A stretch of 25,190 nt of DNA from DATARH01 sp050246595. Its GTDB lineage: Bacteria; Pseudomonadota; Alphaproteobacteria; ATCC43930; CGMCC-115725. The DNA is taken from contig JBFWVT010000075.1 in assembly GCA_050246595.1 (NCBI GenBank), forward strand, positions 1-25,190. Direction: 5' to 3'. The notes beneath the pieces were generated by a model, which had not been told where the DNA came from, made no database searches, and was given only the letters and a program-made list of their open reading frames with translations. Both the position numbers and the translations under genes were made by a program. The first letter of the stretch is position 1. Every line of letters starts with the position of its first letter. This document shows positions 24,283-25,190 of the stretch, piece by piece.

Positions 24283-25067
24283 CGGTGCATTTTATCGGCG
24301 CCGGACCGGGCGCGCCCGATCTGATCACGGTGCGCGGGCTGCGGCTGATCGAGCGGTGCCCGGTGTGCCTCTACGCCGGCTCGCTGGTGCCGCGCGCGGT
24401 GATCGACGCCGCGCCGGCGGGCGCCCGGATCGTCGATACCGCGCCGTTGACGCTCGACCGGATCATCGACGAGATCGCCGCCGCTCACGAACGGGGGCTT
24501 GATGTCGCGCGGGTGCATTCCGGCGACCCGTCGCTTTACGGGGCGATCGGCGAGCAGATGCGGCGCCTCGACGAACTCGGCATCCCGTTCGATGTGACGC
24601 CGGGGGTGCCGGCCTTTGCCGCGGCCGCGGCGGCGCTGCGCCGCGAGCTGACCGCGCCGGAGGTGGCGCAGACCGTGATCCTGACGCGGACCGCGACCCG
24701 CTCCTCGCCGATGCCGCCGGGCGAGAGCCTCGACCGCCTTGCGGCGAGCCGGGCCACCCTGGCGATCCACCTGTCGATCACCAATCTCGCCCGCATCGTG
24801 CGCGTGCTGCTGCCGCATTACGGCGGCGATTGTCCCGCAGTCGTCGCGTATCGGATCGGCTGGCCCGACGAGCAGCTGATCCGCGGCACGCTTGGCACCA
24901 TCCGCGCCCAAACGAAAGCGGCCGGGATCACGCGCACGGCGCTGATCCTGGTCGGCCCGGCGCTGGCCGGGGCCGGCGGCGACAGCCGTCTGTACGATGC
25001 CGGCCATCATCACGTCTTCAGGCCGCGCCGATCCGGGCCGATGCCTCGGGGCGGGCTGCCCGGCTAG
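24279..25067 (+). CDS. cobM: CobM/CbiF: precorrin-4 C11-methyltransferase, 262 aa
   Basis: A SAM-dependent methyltransferase that adds the C11 methyl to precorrin-4. VHFIGAGPGAPDLITVRGLRL at the N-terminus, the CLYAGSLVPRAV segment near 30, RVHSGDPSLYGAIGEQM near 79 and TPGVPAFAAAAAAL near 108 are CobM/CbiF signatures. GTG at 24279 forms GTGA with the stop of the CbiG-CobJ gene, the same arrangement as its upstream neighbours; an ATG at 24261 is possible but would overlap more. The length is near the usual 255-260. The stop codon (TAG, 25065-25067) is the first three bases of the right terminal repeat, so the repeat abuts the gene exactly. Confidence 0.93.
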   Translation: MTVHFIGAGPGAPDLITVRGLRLIERCPVCLYAGSLVPRAVIDAAPAGARIVDTAPLTLDRIIDEIAAAHERGLDVARVHSGDPSLYGAIGEQMRRLDELGIPFDVTPGVPAFAAAAAALRRELTAPEVAQTVILTRTATRSSPMPPGESLDRLAASRATLAIHLSITNLARIVRVLLPHYGGDCPAVVAYRIGWPDEQLIRGTLGTIRAQTKAAGITRTALILVGPALAGAGGDSRLYDAGHHHVFRPRRSGPMPRGGLPG

Positions 25068-25189
25068 AGTGTGATCGGGTCTGGTTGAAACGGGATAGGG
25101 GTTCCCCGGCGCGGGGATCTCTGCGCAAGATGCTGGCTGGGGGGCGGCGGCCAGCACGCATGCCCAGACCCTATTCACAGGATTTGCGA
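25065..25189 (-). repeat. Right copy of 125-bp terminal inverted repeat
   Basis: The reverse complement of 1-125, differing at one position (25148 against 42). It begins with the stop codon of cobM. One unmatched base (25190) follows. An open frame runs out of it on the minus strand, antisense to cobM, and the same leading residues can be read from the left copy. This only reflects the repeat and is not evidence of a gene. Confidence 0.9.
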
Positions 25190-25190
25190 G

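Noticed and set aside
24252..25178. A minus-strand frame starting in the right repeat and running opposite cobM
   Set aside because: It is antisense to conserved CobM motifs. The matching start in the left copy merely reflects the repeat.

Overview
This window is high-GC DNA that reads like an alphaproteobacterium, probably of the Hyphomicrobiales (Rhizobiales). The supporting signs are the cobP-cobW-cobN-cobO-cobQ-cobD gene order, the abundant palindromic intergenic repeats and the strong G/C bias at third codon positions. This is inference; there is no rRNA gene or other taxonomic marker. No tRNA, rRNA, CRISPR array or transposase was seen.

Layout. Positions 1-125 and 25065-25189 are near-perfect inverted copies of one 125-bp repeat, so the whole window lies between inverted repeats. 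Positions 400-1629 (+) encode an MFS transporter. Positions 1630-2087 are gene-free and hold repeat palindromes. Positions 2088-4784 (-) encode an SF2 helicase and a methyltransferase that probably overlap at ATGA, with a suspected one-base frameshift at the helicase start. Positions 4850-5260 (+) encode a small DUF1178 protein. Positions 5257-8289 (-) encode a very large FAD/Fe-S dehydrogenase of the YdiJ type. Positions 8290-8690 hold a hairpin and a MITE-like element.

From about 8690 to the right end, everything is cobalamin biosynthesis. A cobalamin riboswitch (about 8690-8880) precedes cobP-cobW-cobN-cobO-cobQ (+). cobD (-) overlaps the end of cobQ tail to tail. After a 56-bp divergent gap come cbiX, a two-domain gene ending in CobH, cobL, cobI, a cbiG-cobJ fusion and cobM (+), mostly joined by short overlaps. 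Together these cover cobalt insertion (CobN, CbiX, with CobW), most ring methylations (CobI, CobJ, CobM, CobL), the CobH rearrangement, adenosylation (CobO), amidation (CobQ), aminopropanol attachment (CobD) and nucleotide-loop activation (CobP). Not found here are cobG/cobZ, cobF, cobK, cobB, cobS, cobT, cobC, cobV and the DMB transferase, so the set is incomplete or continues elsewhere. Late-cobalt markers (CobN) and early-cobalt markers (CbiX, full-length CbiG) occur side by side.

The most striking feature is a family of G/C-rich palindromes, roughly 40-155 bp long, inside open reading frames. They lie in the YdiJ-like gene, twice in cobN, in cobQ, at the 3' end of cobP and exactly at the domain junction of the CobH fusion. 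All of them are read through without a stop or frameshift, except in cobP, where the repeat supplies the stop codon. They resemble the coding palindromic elements described in Rickettsia and may have created the CobH fusion.
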